DNA from: Microbacterium hominis
GTDB taxonomy: Bacteria; Actinomycetota; Actinomycetes; Actinomycetales; Microbacteriaceae
Direction: 5' to 3'
Assembly (NCBI RefSeq): GCF_013282805.1
Contig: NZ_CP054038.1
Location: 186,001-250,000 of the forward strand
Length of the DNA: 64,000 nt
The translations under genes were made by a program, and so were the position numbers. The notes under the pieces are model-generated. The model made no database searches. It saw only the letters and a list, made by a program, of their open reading frames with translations, and was not told the origin of the DNA. Numbering within the stretch: the stretch's first letter is position 1; each line of letters begins with the position of its first letter. Below are positions 17,223 through 25,651 of the stretch, piece after piece.

Positions 17223-17304
17223 TTGCTGAGATCAGGTGATCTGCCGGGGACAGGCTGGTGTGGGTGGGGTTCGGCCTGTGTAAGCCGGATCACCTGTTCT
17301 CGGC
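17223..17304. repeat. 82-bp palindromic element, copy 4
   Basis: Differs from copy 3 by one base near the right end (TGTAAG for TGTACG). It is 177 bp downstream, within a larger tandem duplication that includes the flank GTGGCATCCACTCGCCTGGC. Confidence 0.85.
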
Positions 17305-17435
17305 CAGAACTGTTCTCGGCGAGGGGGACAGGGGTCACGCCGGATCACCTGTTCTCAGCCAGAACTGTTCTCGGCAAGGGGGAAGGGGCGGATGCCGGCT
17401 GGCGGCTCCGTGCGGATCGGCGGGGTGCCCGCACC
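17302..17435. repeat. Fragments of the palindromic element and duplicated flank
   Basis: A right-end fragment (GATCACCTGTTCTC at 17343-17356) and two copies of the palindrome AGAACTGTTCT occur here. The flank ending in CGTGCGGATCGGCGGGGTGC is shared by 17161-17180 and 17410-17429. These remnants fill the gap up to the purC stop. Confidence 0.7.
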
Positions 17436-17468
17436 CGACCGCCGCCGCCCGCCCCTCGGCCGCACCGA

Positions 17469-18383
17469 TCAGCCGGTGAGCAGACCGATCAGCTCGCGGT
17501 AGCGGGCGGCGGTGCGCTCGACGATCTCGGCGGGGAGCTCGGGCGGCGTGCCCTGCTTGTCCCAGTTCGCCGCGAGCCAGTCGCGCACGATCTGCTTGTC
17601 GAAGCTCGCCATGCGCTCCTTCGGGGTCGTCCCGGTGCGCCAGGTCGCGGCATCCCAGTAGCGCGATGAATCGCTCGTCAGCACCTCGTCGGCGAGGGTC
17701 ATGACCCCGTCCGCATCGAGGCCGAACTCGAACTTCGTGTCGGCGAGGATCAGCCCCCGCGCCTCGGCGGTCGCCGCGGCGCGCCGGTAGATCTCCAGCG
17801 ACAGATCGCGCAGTTCGGCCGCGCGCTCCGCGCCTACGAGCTCCACCGACTGCGCGAACGAGATGTTCTCGTCGTGCTCGCCCATCGGAGCCTTGTACGC
17901 GGGCGTGTAGATCGGCTCGGGCAGCCGGTCGCCGTCGGCGAGACCCGCGGGCAGCGCGATGCCGCACACCGTGCCGCTCTCCTGGTACTCGACCCAGCCA
18001 GACCCGGTGAGGTAGCCGCGCACCACGCATTCGACCGGCTGCATGTCGAGGCTCTTCACGACCATCGCGCGTCCGGCGACGGCATCCGGCGCCTCGGCGC
18101 CCGCCACGAGATGGTTCGGGATGCCGCGCCCGCCGTCCGCGCCGGCGAGCTGGTCGAACCACCAGCCGCTCAGGCTCGTGAGCAGCTCGCCCTTGCTCGG
18201 GATGCCGGGCGAGAGCACGTGGTCGAAGGCGCTCACGCGGTCGCTCGCGATGACGAGGAGGCGCGCCGGCGCACCGCCCTCGGGCGTGTCGGCCGGCACG
18301 TACAGGTCGCGCACCTTGCCCGAATAGATGTGGCGCCAACCGGGCAGGTCGAGCGGGGCCGGGGATGCTGCGGAGTCGGTCAC
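17469..18383 (-). CDS. purC: SAICAR synthase PurC
   Basis: 304 residues, phosphoribosylaminoimidazole-succinocarboxamide synthase, which joins CAIR and aspartate with ATP in the seventh step of IMP synthesis. Motifs are YSGKVRDLY near residue 20, the SDRVSAFD loop, ECVVRGYLTGSGW, and ADTKFEFGLD. The start GTG 18383 is chosen because GATAAT (18390-18395, minus strand) lies 6 nt ahead, which fits a leaderless message; the frame stays open further but without homology. Standing alone, it converges with ccdA across the palindromic repeats. Confidence 0.94.
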   Translation of the reverse strand: MTDSAASPAPLDLPGWRHIYSGKVRDLYVPADTPEGGAPARLLVIASDRVSAFDHVLSPGIPSKGELLTSLSGWWFDQLAGADGGRGIPNHLVAGAEAPDAVAGRAMVVKSLDMQPVECVVRGYLTGSGWVEYQESGTVCGIALPAGLADGDRLPEPIYTPAYKAPMGEHDENISFAQSVELVGAERAAELRDLSLEIYRRAAATAEARGLILADTKFEFGLDADGVMTLADEVLTSDSSRYWDAATWRTGTTPKERMASFDKQIVRDWLAANWDKQGTPPELPAEIVERTAARYRELIGLLTG

Positions 18384-18490
18384 CCGCCCATTATCGCCCG
18401 CGTGCGATTCACGCTCAGCCTGCGCACTCCGCGACCCTCGGCCCGGGCAGGGGCGAGTAGAGTCCACGAGTCAGAGAGAGGACGCCGCCG

Positions 18491-19993
18491 ATGAGCGAAC
18501 CGTTCACGTCCACATCCACGTCTCCGGTGAAGACCCGCAGCGCCTGGCCAGGCCTGTGGGCGCTGGTGATCGGCTTCTTCATGATCCTCGTCGACACCAC
18601 GATCGTGTCGGTGGCGAACCCCGCCATCAAAGCCGACCTCGACCCCGGCACCCCCAACCTCGACAACATCGTGTGGGTGACCTCGGCGTACCTCCTCGCG
18701 TACGCCGTCCCGCTCCTGATCACGGGGCGCCTGGGCGACCGGTTCGGTCCGAAGAACATCTACCTCATCGGCCTCGCGATCTTCACGCTCGCCTCTCTCG
18801 CCTGCGGCCTGTCCGACACGCTCGGAATGCTCATCGCGTTCCGCGCGGTGCAGGGCGTGGGCGCCTCTCTCATGACGCCGCAGACGATGGCGGTCATCAC
18901 CCGCACGTTCCCGCCGAACCAGCGGGGCGCTGCGATGGGCCTCTGGGGCGCGACCTCGGGCGTCGCGATGCTCGTCGGTCCGCTGGCCGGCGGCCTGCTG
19001 GTCGACGGATTCGGATGGGAGTGGATCTTCTTCGTCAACCTCCCGGTGGGCATCGTGGGCTTCGTGCTCGCGTGGATGCTGGTTCCCCGCCTGGAGACGC
19101 ACCCGCACCGCTTCGACCTCGTCGGGGTCGTGCTCAGCGCGGTGGGCCTGTTCCTGATCGTGTTCGGACTGCAGGAGGGCGAGACCTACGACTGGGGCGT
19201 GATCTGGGGGCCGATCACCGTGTGGGGGCTCATCATCTCCGGCGTCGCGGTGATGGGCCTGTTCCTGTGGCAGCAGGCCCGCACGAAGTCGGAGGCGCTC
19301 GTGCCGTTGGAGCTGTTCCGCGACCGCAACTTCTCGATCGCGAACCTCGGCATCGCCACCGTGGGCTTCAGTGTGACGAGCATGTCGCTGCCGATGATGT
19401 TCTTCTTCCAGCTCGGCAGGGGGCTGACGCCCACCGAGTCCGCGCTGCTTCTCGTGCCGATGGCGATCGCCGCCGGCATCCTCTCTCCCCTCGCCGGACG
19501 CCTGCTCGACCGCAGCGATCCCCGCCTGCTGCTGGTGCCGGGACTCCTGCTCGTCGCCGGATCGCTGGTGCTCTACTCGGTGCTGATGAGCCCCGACACC
19601 CCGGTGTGGGCGTTCCTCATCCCGTCGTTCCTCATGGGCGTCGGCAACGCGGGCATGTGGGGTCCGCTCGCGACGACCGCGACGCGCAACCTCGCTCCGC
19701 GCCAGGCGGGAGCAGGCGCGGGCATCTACAACACGACCCGCACGATCGGGTCGGTGCTCGGCTCCGCCGCGATCGCCGTGTTCATGCAGGCGCGCTTGGA
19801 GGCCAACCTCGGCGCCGGGGCCGACGCGTCGGGCGAGGGCTTCGGGGGTGGAGCGCTGCCGCCCGTCATCGCCGAGCCGTTCTCGACCGCGATGGCCCAG
19901 TCGATCCTGCTGTCGGCCGCCGTGCTCGTGGTGGGAGTGGTGGGCGTGCTGTTCCTGCGCCGGCCCGAAGGGCTCGGGCAGCCGCGGAGCTGA
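18491..19993 (+). CDS. DHA2-family MFS efflux transporter (EmrB/QacA type)
   Basis: 500 residues, 14 predicted membrane segments. FMILVDTTIVSVANPAI in helix 1 and GRLGDRFGPKNIYLIG after helix 2 are the DHA2 drug:proton antiporter signatures; GVGASLMTPQTMAVITRTFP is motif C-like. It probably exports a hydrophobic or toxic compound. AGAGAGAGGAC precedes ATG 18491, and TAGAGT (18457-18462) is a possible -10. No regulator is adjacent. Its 3' end runs into the 84-bp repeat array. Confidence 0.85.
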   Translation: MSEPFTSTSTSPVKTRSAWPGLWALVIGFFMILVDTTIVSVANPAIKADLDPGTPNLDNIVWVTSAYLLAYAVPLLITGRLGDRFGPKNIYLIGLAIFTLASLACGLSDTLGMLIAFRAVQGVGASLMTPQTMAVITRTFPPNQRGAAMGLWGATSGVAMLVGPLAGGLLVDGFGWEWIFFVNLPVGIVGFVLAWMLVPRLETHPHRFDLVGVVLSAVGLFLIVFGLQEGETYDWGVIWGPITVWGLIISGVAVMGLFLWQQARTKSEALVPLELFRDRNFSIANLGIATVGFSVTSMSLPMMFFFQLGRGLTPTESALLLVPMAIAAGILSPLAGRLLDRSDPRLLLVPGLLLVAGSLVLYSVLMSPDTPVWAFLIPSFLMGVGNAGMWGPLATTATRNLAPRQAGAGAGIYNTTRTIGSVLGSAAIAVFMQARLEANLGAGADASGEGFGGGALPPVIAEPFSTAMAQSILLSAAVLVVGVVGVLFLRRPEGLGQPRS

Positions 19994-20016
19994 CTCGCGC
20001 CGGCTGAGCGCGGTCC

Positions 20017-21060
20017 CGCGCGGGCTGCGCGCGCGGCCGGCGCGGCGCTCGTGGGGCGTGTCGTGCGGGTTCCATCGCGTCGACCCCGCGGATCGTGCCC
20101 CATGAGCCGCCGCCGGCGCGAGGCTGCCCGGTTCGTGGGGCACGTTTGGTGGCATCCACCCCCGCGACCCCGCGGATCGTGCCCCATGAGCCGCTGCCGG
20201 CGCGAAGCCGTCCGGTTCGTGGGGCGCGTTTGGTGGCATCCGGCCCCGCGACCCCGCGGATCGTGCCCCATGAGCCGCTGCCGGCGCGAAGCCGTCCGGT
20301 TCGTGGGGCGCGTTTGGTGGCATCCACCCCCGCGACCCCGCGGAACGTGCCCCATGAGCCACCGCCGGCGCGAGGCCGTCCGGTTCGTGGGGCGCGTTTG
20401 CAGGCATCCACGCCGTCGACCCCGCACAACGTGCCCCATGAGCCGCCGCCGGCGCGAAGCCGCCCGGTTCGTGGGGCGGGTTTGGTGGCATCCAGCCCCG
20501 CGGCCCCGCGGAACGTGCCCCATGAGCCACTGCCGGCGCGAAGCCGTCCGGTTCGTGGGGCGGGTTTGGTGGCATCCAGCCCCGCGGCCCCGCGGAACGT
20601 GCCCCATGAGCCGCTGCCGGCGCGAAGCCGTCCGGTTCGTGGGGCGGGTTTGGTGGCTTCCAGCTCGGCGACCCGCAGAACGTGCCCCATGAGCCGCTGC
20701 CGGCGCGAGGTCGTCCGGTTCGTGGGGCGTGTCGTGCGGGTTCCACCCCCGCGGCCCCGCGGATCGTGCCCCATGAGCCGCTGCCGGCGCGAAGCCGTCC
20801 GGTTCGTGGGGCGCGTTTGGTGGCATCCAGCCCGGCGACCCGCGGAACGTGCCCCATGAGCCGCCGCCCGCGCGAAGCTGCCCGGTTCGTGGGGCGTGTC
20901 GTGCGGGTTCCACCCCCGCGACCCCGCAGGCCGTGCCCCCTGAGCCACTGCCGGCGCGAGGCTGCCCGGTTCGTGGGGCGTGTCGTGCGGGTTCCACCCC
21001 TGCAACCCCGCGGAACCTGCCCCATGAACGACGCGCGGGCGGCAGTCGGGGTGTGCGGCT
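20017..21060. repeat. Tandem array of 84-bp hairpin-forming units
   Basis: The junction CATGAG recurs at 20101, 20185, 20269, 20353, 20437, 20521, 20605, 20688, 20772, 20855, 20939 (CCTGAG) and 21023, so the period is 84 bp (three units 83 or shortened). There are eleven good units plus degraded ends. Each holds the arms GTGCCCCATGAGCCG and CGGTTCGTGGGGCGC, which pair in plus-strand RNA with G-U wobbles. Two spacer types alternate irregularly: TTTGGTGGCATCCA and GTCGTGCGGGTTCCA. Because 84 is divisible by three, long frames stay open on both strands; I regard them as non-coding. It lies between convergent genes. Confidence 0.9.
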
Positions 21061-21087
21061 GCGAATCGGTGCCGCGGGGACCGCGCG

Positions 21088-21987
21088 TCACTCCACCTCG
21101 AGGTCGGAGGCCACCTGATCCAGCGCGGCACGGAACGTCGAGACCGCGGGGAACTCCGCGCCCGCACGTCGCGCCGACGTGAAGATCGTGCGCCGCGGAG
21201 CCCCCGCGAGCCCGAGCAGCGCGCAGCGCGGGTCGGCCGATGCCCAGATGAGGTCGGGCAGCAGCGCGACCGCGTTGCCGGACTCGACGAGCCGCACGTG
21301 CGCCTGCAGGTCAGCGGTCTCGTACCGCACGTCGGGCTCGAATCCGGCGGTGCGGCACGCCTGCTCGGCGAAGTGACGGGATGCCGCACCCCGCGGCTCC
21401 ATCACCCATGGCAGCTCCGCGGTATCGGCCAGCGTGCGCACCGGGTCGGCCAGTTCGCCGCCGACGGCGAGCCGGATGCGGTCGGTCAGCAGCGCGCGAC
21501 GGTCCAGGCCGGAATGGTGGGGTGCGGAGTGGGCCGGGTACTGCTCGGCCACGACGAGGTCGAACTCGCGCATCCACGTCTCGCGGAGGGCTGACTCGGG
21601 CTCGCGCTGGTAGACCTCCACGCGCACGCGGGGCGCGTGCTCGCGCATCGCGCGCAGCGCCGCCGGCAGCAGCGCCAGCATGGCGGACTGGAACACCGCG
21701 AGCCGCACCGTCCCCGACGGGCCCTCGCCGATCGCGCGCAGTTCGGCCTCGGCCTGCTCCATCGTCTCGAGCAGCTCTTCGGCGCGCGCGACGAGCTGCT
21801 CGCCGGCCGGGGTCAGCCGCACGCCGCGCCCGACGCGGCGCACGAGTTCCACGCCGGCTTCGCGCTCCAGCTGCGACAGGTGCTGCGACACCGCGGACGG
21901 GCTGTAGCTCAACGCGTCGGCGACGGCGGCCAGCGTGCCGCGCATGTGGAGTTCGCGCAGAAGACGCAGGCGCTTCAGGTCCAGCAT
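21088..21987 (-). CDS. LysR-family regulator divergent from putA
   Basis: 299 residues. The N-terminal winged helix-turn-helix (LKRLRLLRELHMRGTLAAVA and SPSAVSQHLSQLEREAG, residues 4-45) is followed by a LysR effector domain. Its divergence from putA, with an 18-bp palindrome between them, suggests that it controls proline catabolism, possibly with proline as effector. ATG 21987 follows GGGGAGA. No biochemical evidence exists in the sequence for the effector. It faces the repeat array at its 3' end. Confidence 0.83.
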   Translation of the reverse strand: MLDLKRLRLLRELHMRGTLAAVADALSYSPSAVSQHLSQLEREAGVELVRRVGRGVRLTPAGEQLVARAEELLETMEQAEAELRAIGEGPSGTVRLAVFQSAMLALLPAALRAMREHAPRVRVEVYQREPESALRETWMREFDLVVAEQYPAHSAPHHSGLDRRALLTDRIRLAVGGELADPVRTLADTAELPWVMEPRGAASRHFAEQACRTAGFEPDVRYETADLQAHVRLVESGNAVALLPDLIWASADPRCALLGLAGAPRRTIFTSARRAGAEFPAVSTFRAALDQVASDLEVE

Positions 21988-22012
21988 CCATCTCCCCGAT
22001 TCATCGGTACAG

Positions 22013-22030
22013 CTGACGAATATACGTCAG
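22013..22030. promoter_or_regulatory. Palindromic operator between lysR and putA
   Basis: CTGACG-AATATA-CGTCAG is a perfect 6-6-6 palindrome with an AT-rich centre in an otherwise GC-rich region. It fits a LysR-type site. A second palindrome, TTTCATGAAA (22046-22055), lies closer to putA. Confidence 0.6.
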
Positions 22031-22097
22031 AAACGGTCGCTTTTCTTTCATGAAACCCGACCGCACACTGGATCCGAGCATCCCCCTTGGAGAACCC

Positions 22098-25000
22098 GTG
22101 AGCATGACGACCGACACCACCCCCGACCTGGCGAACGAGACCGTCGCCCTCGTCGACCGCTGGCTCGCCGAAGCCGCCGAGATCGCCCCGAGCGTCGCCG
22201 CCCAGCGCCTCGCCGGTGTGCTGAGCGACCCGAACGGGCTCGACTTCACGACCGGGTTCGTCGATGGCGTGGTGCGTCCCGAAGACGCCGCGGTCGCAGC
22301 CCGCGCGCTCGCACGCGTGGCGCCGAAGGTGCCCGGGTTCCTGCCGGCCCCGCTGCGCGGGGCCGTGCGCCTGGGCGGGGTCGCCGCCCCGGTCGCGCCC
22401 GGCGTGGTGGTGCCGATCGCCCGCGCGGTGCTGCGCCGCATGGTCGGGCACCTGATCGTCGACGCCCGCGACGCGCGGCTCGGCGCGGCGATCCGGCGGC
22501 TCCGCCGCGACGGCGTGCGCCTGAACATCAACCTGCTGGGCGAGGCCGTGCTCGGCGCGGCCGAGGCGCAGCGCCGCCTCGACGGCACGATGCGCCTGCT
22601 CGCGCGCGACGACGTCGACTACGTGTCGGTCAAGGTCTCGGCGATGGTCGGCCCGCACTCGGCGTGGGGGTTCGAGGAGGCCGTCGAGAGCATCATCGAG
22701 CGGCTCACGCCGCTGTACCGGCTGGCCGCCGCGTCGCCCACGCCGAAGTTCATCAACCTCGACATGGAGGAGTACCGCGACCTCGACCTGACCATGGCGG
22801 TGTTCACCCGCATCCTGGACCAGCCCGAATTCGAGCGGCTGGAGGCGGGCATCGTGCTGCAGGCCTACCTGCCCGACGCCTTCGACGCGATGGTGCGCCT
22901 GCAGGAATGGGCGGCGGCGCGCCGTGCGCGCGGCGGCGCCGCGATCAAGGTGCGCCTGGTCAAGGGTGCGAACCTCTCGATGGAGCGCGTCGACGCCGAG
23001 ATCCACGGCTGGCCGCTGGCGACCTGGCACACCAAGCAGGACAGCGACACCCACTACAAGCGCATCCTCGACTGGTCGCTCCACCCCGATCGCATCCGCA
23101 ACGTGCGCCTCGGCGTCGCCGGTCACAACCTGTTCGACATCGCTCACTCCTGGCTGCTGGCCACCGAGCGCGGGGGGACCGACGGCATCGAGTACGAGAT
23201 GCTCCTGGGCATGGCCGAGAGCCTCGCCGAGGTGATCCGCCGCGAGGTCGGCGGGCTTCTCCTCTATACGCCGGTCGTGCACCCGCGCGAGTTCGACGTC
23301 GCCATCGCGTACCTCATCCGCCGCCTCGAGGAGGGCGCCTCCAGCGACAACTTCATGTCGGCACTGTTCACCCTCGATTCCGATCCGGCCATGCGCGCCC
23401 GCGAGACCGAGCGCTTCCTCGCGTCGCTGCGGACGATGGATGCCGCGGTGCCGCGAACCCATCGGGTGCAGGACCGCTCCACCCCGGCCGCGGGCGCCCC
23501 GGCCGGGTTCGAGAACGCCCCCGACACGGATCCGTCCGTCGCCGCGAACCGCTCATGGGGTCGCCAGATCCTCGCGCGGGTCCCGCAGTCGCGGGCCGGC
23601 GTCGCCACCGCCGACGCCGCGATCCTCTCGGATGCCGCCGCCGTCGACGCCACCCTGCGTACGGCGCGGGCGGCCGCCGCCCGATGGCGGGAGCTCGGAG
23701 CCGCGGGGCGTGCGGCCATCCTGCACCGCGCGGGCGAGGTGCTCGAGCGGCGCCGCGCGGACCTGCTCGAGGTGATGGCGTCGGAGGCCGGCAAGACCCT
23801 CGACCAGGCCGACCCGGAGGTCTCGGAGGCCATCGACTTCGCGCACTACTACGCCGAGCGCGCCCTGGATCTGGGCGCCGTCGACGGCGCGCGGTTCACC
23901 CCGGCATCCCTCACCCTCGTCACCCCGCCATGGAACTTCCCGGTCGCGATCCCGGCCGGTTCGACCCTCGCGGCGCTCGCCGCCGGATCGGCGGTGGTCA
24001 TCAAACCCGCGCGCCAGGCGCGGCGCTGCGGCGCCGTGATGGTCGAGGCGCTGTGGGAGGCGGGCGTGCCCCGCGACGTGCTCGCGCTCGTGCAGCTGGC
24101 CGACGCCGAGCTCGGCGAGCGGCTCGTCGCCTCCGACGCCGTCGATCAGGTGATCCTCACGGGCGGCTACGAGACCGCGAGCCTGTTCCGCGGCTTCCGC
24201 AAGGATCTGCGCCTCATGGGCGAGACCAGCGGCAAGAACGCGATCATCGTCACCCCGAGTGCCGACCTCGATCTCGCCGTGAAGGATGTCGTGGCCTCGG
24301 CGTTCGGCCACGCGGGTCAGAAGTGCTCGGCGGCCTCCACCGTGATCCTGGTCGGATCGGTCGCGACCTCGCGCCGCTTCCGCACCCAGCTGGTCGACGC
24401 CGTGCGCTCGCTGCACGTCGCGCTGCCGACGGACCCGACCGCGCAGGTGGGGCCGGTCATCGCGCCGCCCACCGGCAAGCTCGCCGAGGCGCTCACCTCC
24501 CTCGCCCCGGGGGAGTCGTGGCTGATCGAGCCGCGGCAGCTGCCCGAGGACCCGAAGCTGTGGACCCCCGGCGTGCGCGACGGCGTGCGCCGCGGCTCGG
24601 AGTACCACCTCACCGAGTACTTCGGACCGATTCTCGGCATCATGACGGCAGCCACGCTCGACGAGGCGATCGAGCTGCAGAACCAGGTCGACTACGGCCT
24701 CACTGCGGGGCTCCACTCGCTCGACGCCGACGAGATCCGCACGTGGCTGGCCCGCGTCGAGGCGGGGAACCTGTACGTGAACCGCGGCATCACCGGTGCG
24801 ATCGTGCAGCGCCAGCCGTTCGGCGGCTGGAAGAAGTCCGTCGTCGGCGCCGGCTTCAAGGCGGGCGGCCCCAACTACCTGATGGGGCTCGGCCGCTGGA
24901 GCGACAGCACCGTCGACCTCTCGCGGCGTCCGCGCACCGACTCCGGCCCCGTTGCCGCGCTCATGCACGCGGCCTCCGAGGTGCTCGACGCAGATCGGCT

Positions 25001-25553
25001 CGTGTGGCTGATGCAGGCGCTCGCGAGCGATGAGACCGCGTGGGCGGAGGAGTTCGGCGTGCACCGCGATCGCACCGGCTTGGCCTGCGAGCGCAACGTC
25101 TTCCGCTACCTGCCCGCCGAGGCCGAGATCCGCGCCGAGGCGCGCGCCGACGTCGCCGAGGTCGTGCGCGTGGCGGCTGCGGCGCTTCGGGCCGGCGCGA
25201 CACCGCGCCTGTCCAGCGCGCGCCCGCTGCCGACCGCACTCGCGACCGCGCTGCGCACCGCCGGCATCGAGGTGCAGGTCGAAGGTGCGGATGCCGCGCA
25301 CCGCCGCCTCGCCGCCCTGCCGCGCCCGCGCGTGCGCCTGGTCGGAGGGTCGGCCGCGCCGCTGCTGCGCGCCGCGGGCGGCCGCCCCGACCTGACGATC
25401 TTCGACGGCGAGGTCACCCGCGCCGGCCGCGTCGAGATGCTGCCGTTCCTGCACGAGCAGGCCGTCAGCATCACCGCGCACCGCTTCGGCAACCCGACGA
25501 GCCTCGCGTACGACGTGCTGCCGGAGCCGGAGGCCGGCGTGGTCCGCGGCTGA
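22098..25553 (+). CDS. putA: Bifunctional proline dehydrogenase / glutamate-semialdehyde dehydrogenase PutA
   Basis: 1151 residues. Residues about 30-440 form the FAD-linked proline dehydrogenase barrel (VRLNINLLGEAV, the strand VSVKVSAM, and LVKGANLSMERV). Residues about 480-960 form the aldehyde dehydrogenase domain, with VTPPWNFPVAIPAG and catalytic Cys743 in GQKCSAAS. A C-terminal segment of about 190 residues ends in LPFLHEQAVSITAHRFGNP, the extra domain seen in longer PutA enzymes. It oxidises proline to glutamate. GTG 22098 is chosen because GGAG (22089-22092) precedes it by 5 nt; ATG 22104 is possible. There is no N-terminal DNA-binding domain, so regulation falls to the divergent LysR protein. 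Confidence 0.92.
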   Translation: MSMTTDTTPDLANETVALVDRWLAEAAEIAPSVAAQRLAGVLSDPNGLDFTTGFVDGVVRPEDAAVAARALARVAPKVPGFLPAPLRGAVRLGGVAAPVAPGVVVPIARAVLRRMVGHLIVDARDARLGAAIRRLRRDGVRLNINLLGEAVLGAAEAQRRLDGTMRLLARDDVDYVSVKVSAMVGPHSAWGFEEAVESIIERLTPLYRLAAASPTPKFINLDMEEYRDLDLTMAVFTRILDQPEFERLEAGIVLQAYLPDAFDAMVRLQEWAAARRARGGAAIKVRLVKGANLSMERVDAEIHGWPLATWHTKQDSDTHYKRILDWSLHPDRIRNVRLGVAGHNLFDIAHSWLLATERGGTDGIEYEMLLGMAESLAEVIRREVGGLLLYTPVVHPREFDVAIAYLIRRLEEGASSDNFMSALFTLDSDPAMRARETERFLASLRTMDAAVPRTHRVQDRSTPAAGAPAGFENAPDTDPSVAANRSWGRQILARVPQSRAGVATADAAILSDAAAVDATLRTARAAAARWRELGAAGRAAILHRAGEVLERRRADLLEVMASEAGKTLDQADPEVSEAIDFAHYYAERALDLGAVDGARFTPASLTLVTPPWNFPVAIPAGSTLAALAAGSAVVIKPARQARRCGAVMVEALWEAGVPRDVLALVQLADAELGERLVASDAVDQVILTGGYETASLFRGFRKDLRLMGETSGKNAIIVTPSADLDLAVKDVVASAFGHAGQKCSAASTVILVGSVATSRRFRTQLVDAVRSLHVALPTDPTAQVGPVIAPPTGKLAEALTSLAPGESWLIEPRQLPEDPKLWTPGVRDGVRRGSEYHLTEYFGPILGIMTAATLDEAIELQNQVDYGLTAGLHSLDADEIRTWLARVEAGNLYVNRGITGAIVQRQPFGGWKKSVVGAGFKAGGPNYLMGLGRWSDSTVDLSRRPRTDSGPVAALMHAASEVLDADRLVWLMQALASDETAWAEEFGVHRDRTGLACERNVFRYLPAEAEIRAEARADVAEVVRVAAAALRAGATPRLSSARPLPTALATALRTAGIEVQVEGADAAHRRLAALPRPRVRLVGGSAAPLLRAAGGRPDLTIFDGEVTRAGRVEMLPFLHEQAVSITAHRFGNPTSLAYDVLPEPEAGVVRG

Positions 25554-25651
25554 GGCGCGGGCTCGGCCCTCCCCGCGTCGGGCCGGTGTCGGGGGCCGGG
25601 CCGCGGCCGGGGTGGTGGTCCCGAGCACCGCCGCGCTCGTATCCTGATCGC

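Noticed and set aside
20101-21022. Conserved 50-bp segments separated by about 34-bp variable segments, looking at first like a CRISPR array.
   Set aside because: The variable segments are themselves only two recurring types, the conserved part is too long, and no cas genes are near.
18380-21091. A 903-residue minus-strand open frame made of 28-residue repeats (GWMPPNAPHEPDGF type), and shorter plus-strand repeat frames.
   Set aside because: It overlaps the MFS gene antisense and is open because the 84-bp period is a multiple of three in GC-rich DNA. It lacks a ribosome site and any known fold, and two array units are 83 bp.
22050-22097. ATG 22050 as the putA start.
   Set aside because: There is no ribosome site and it lies within the palindrome TTTCATGAAA. 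GGAG is properly placed only for GTG 22098.
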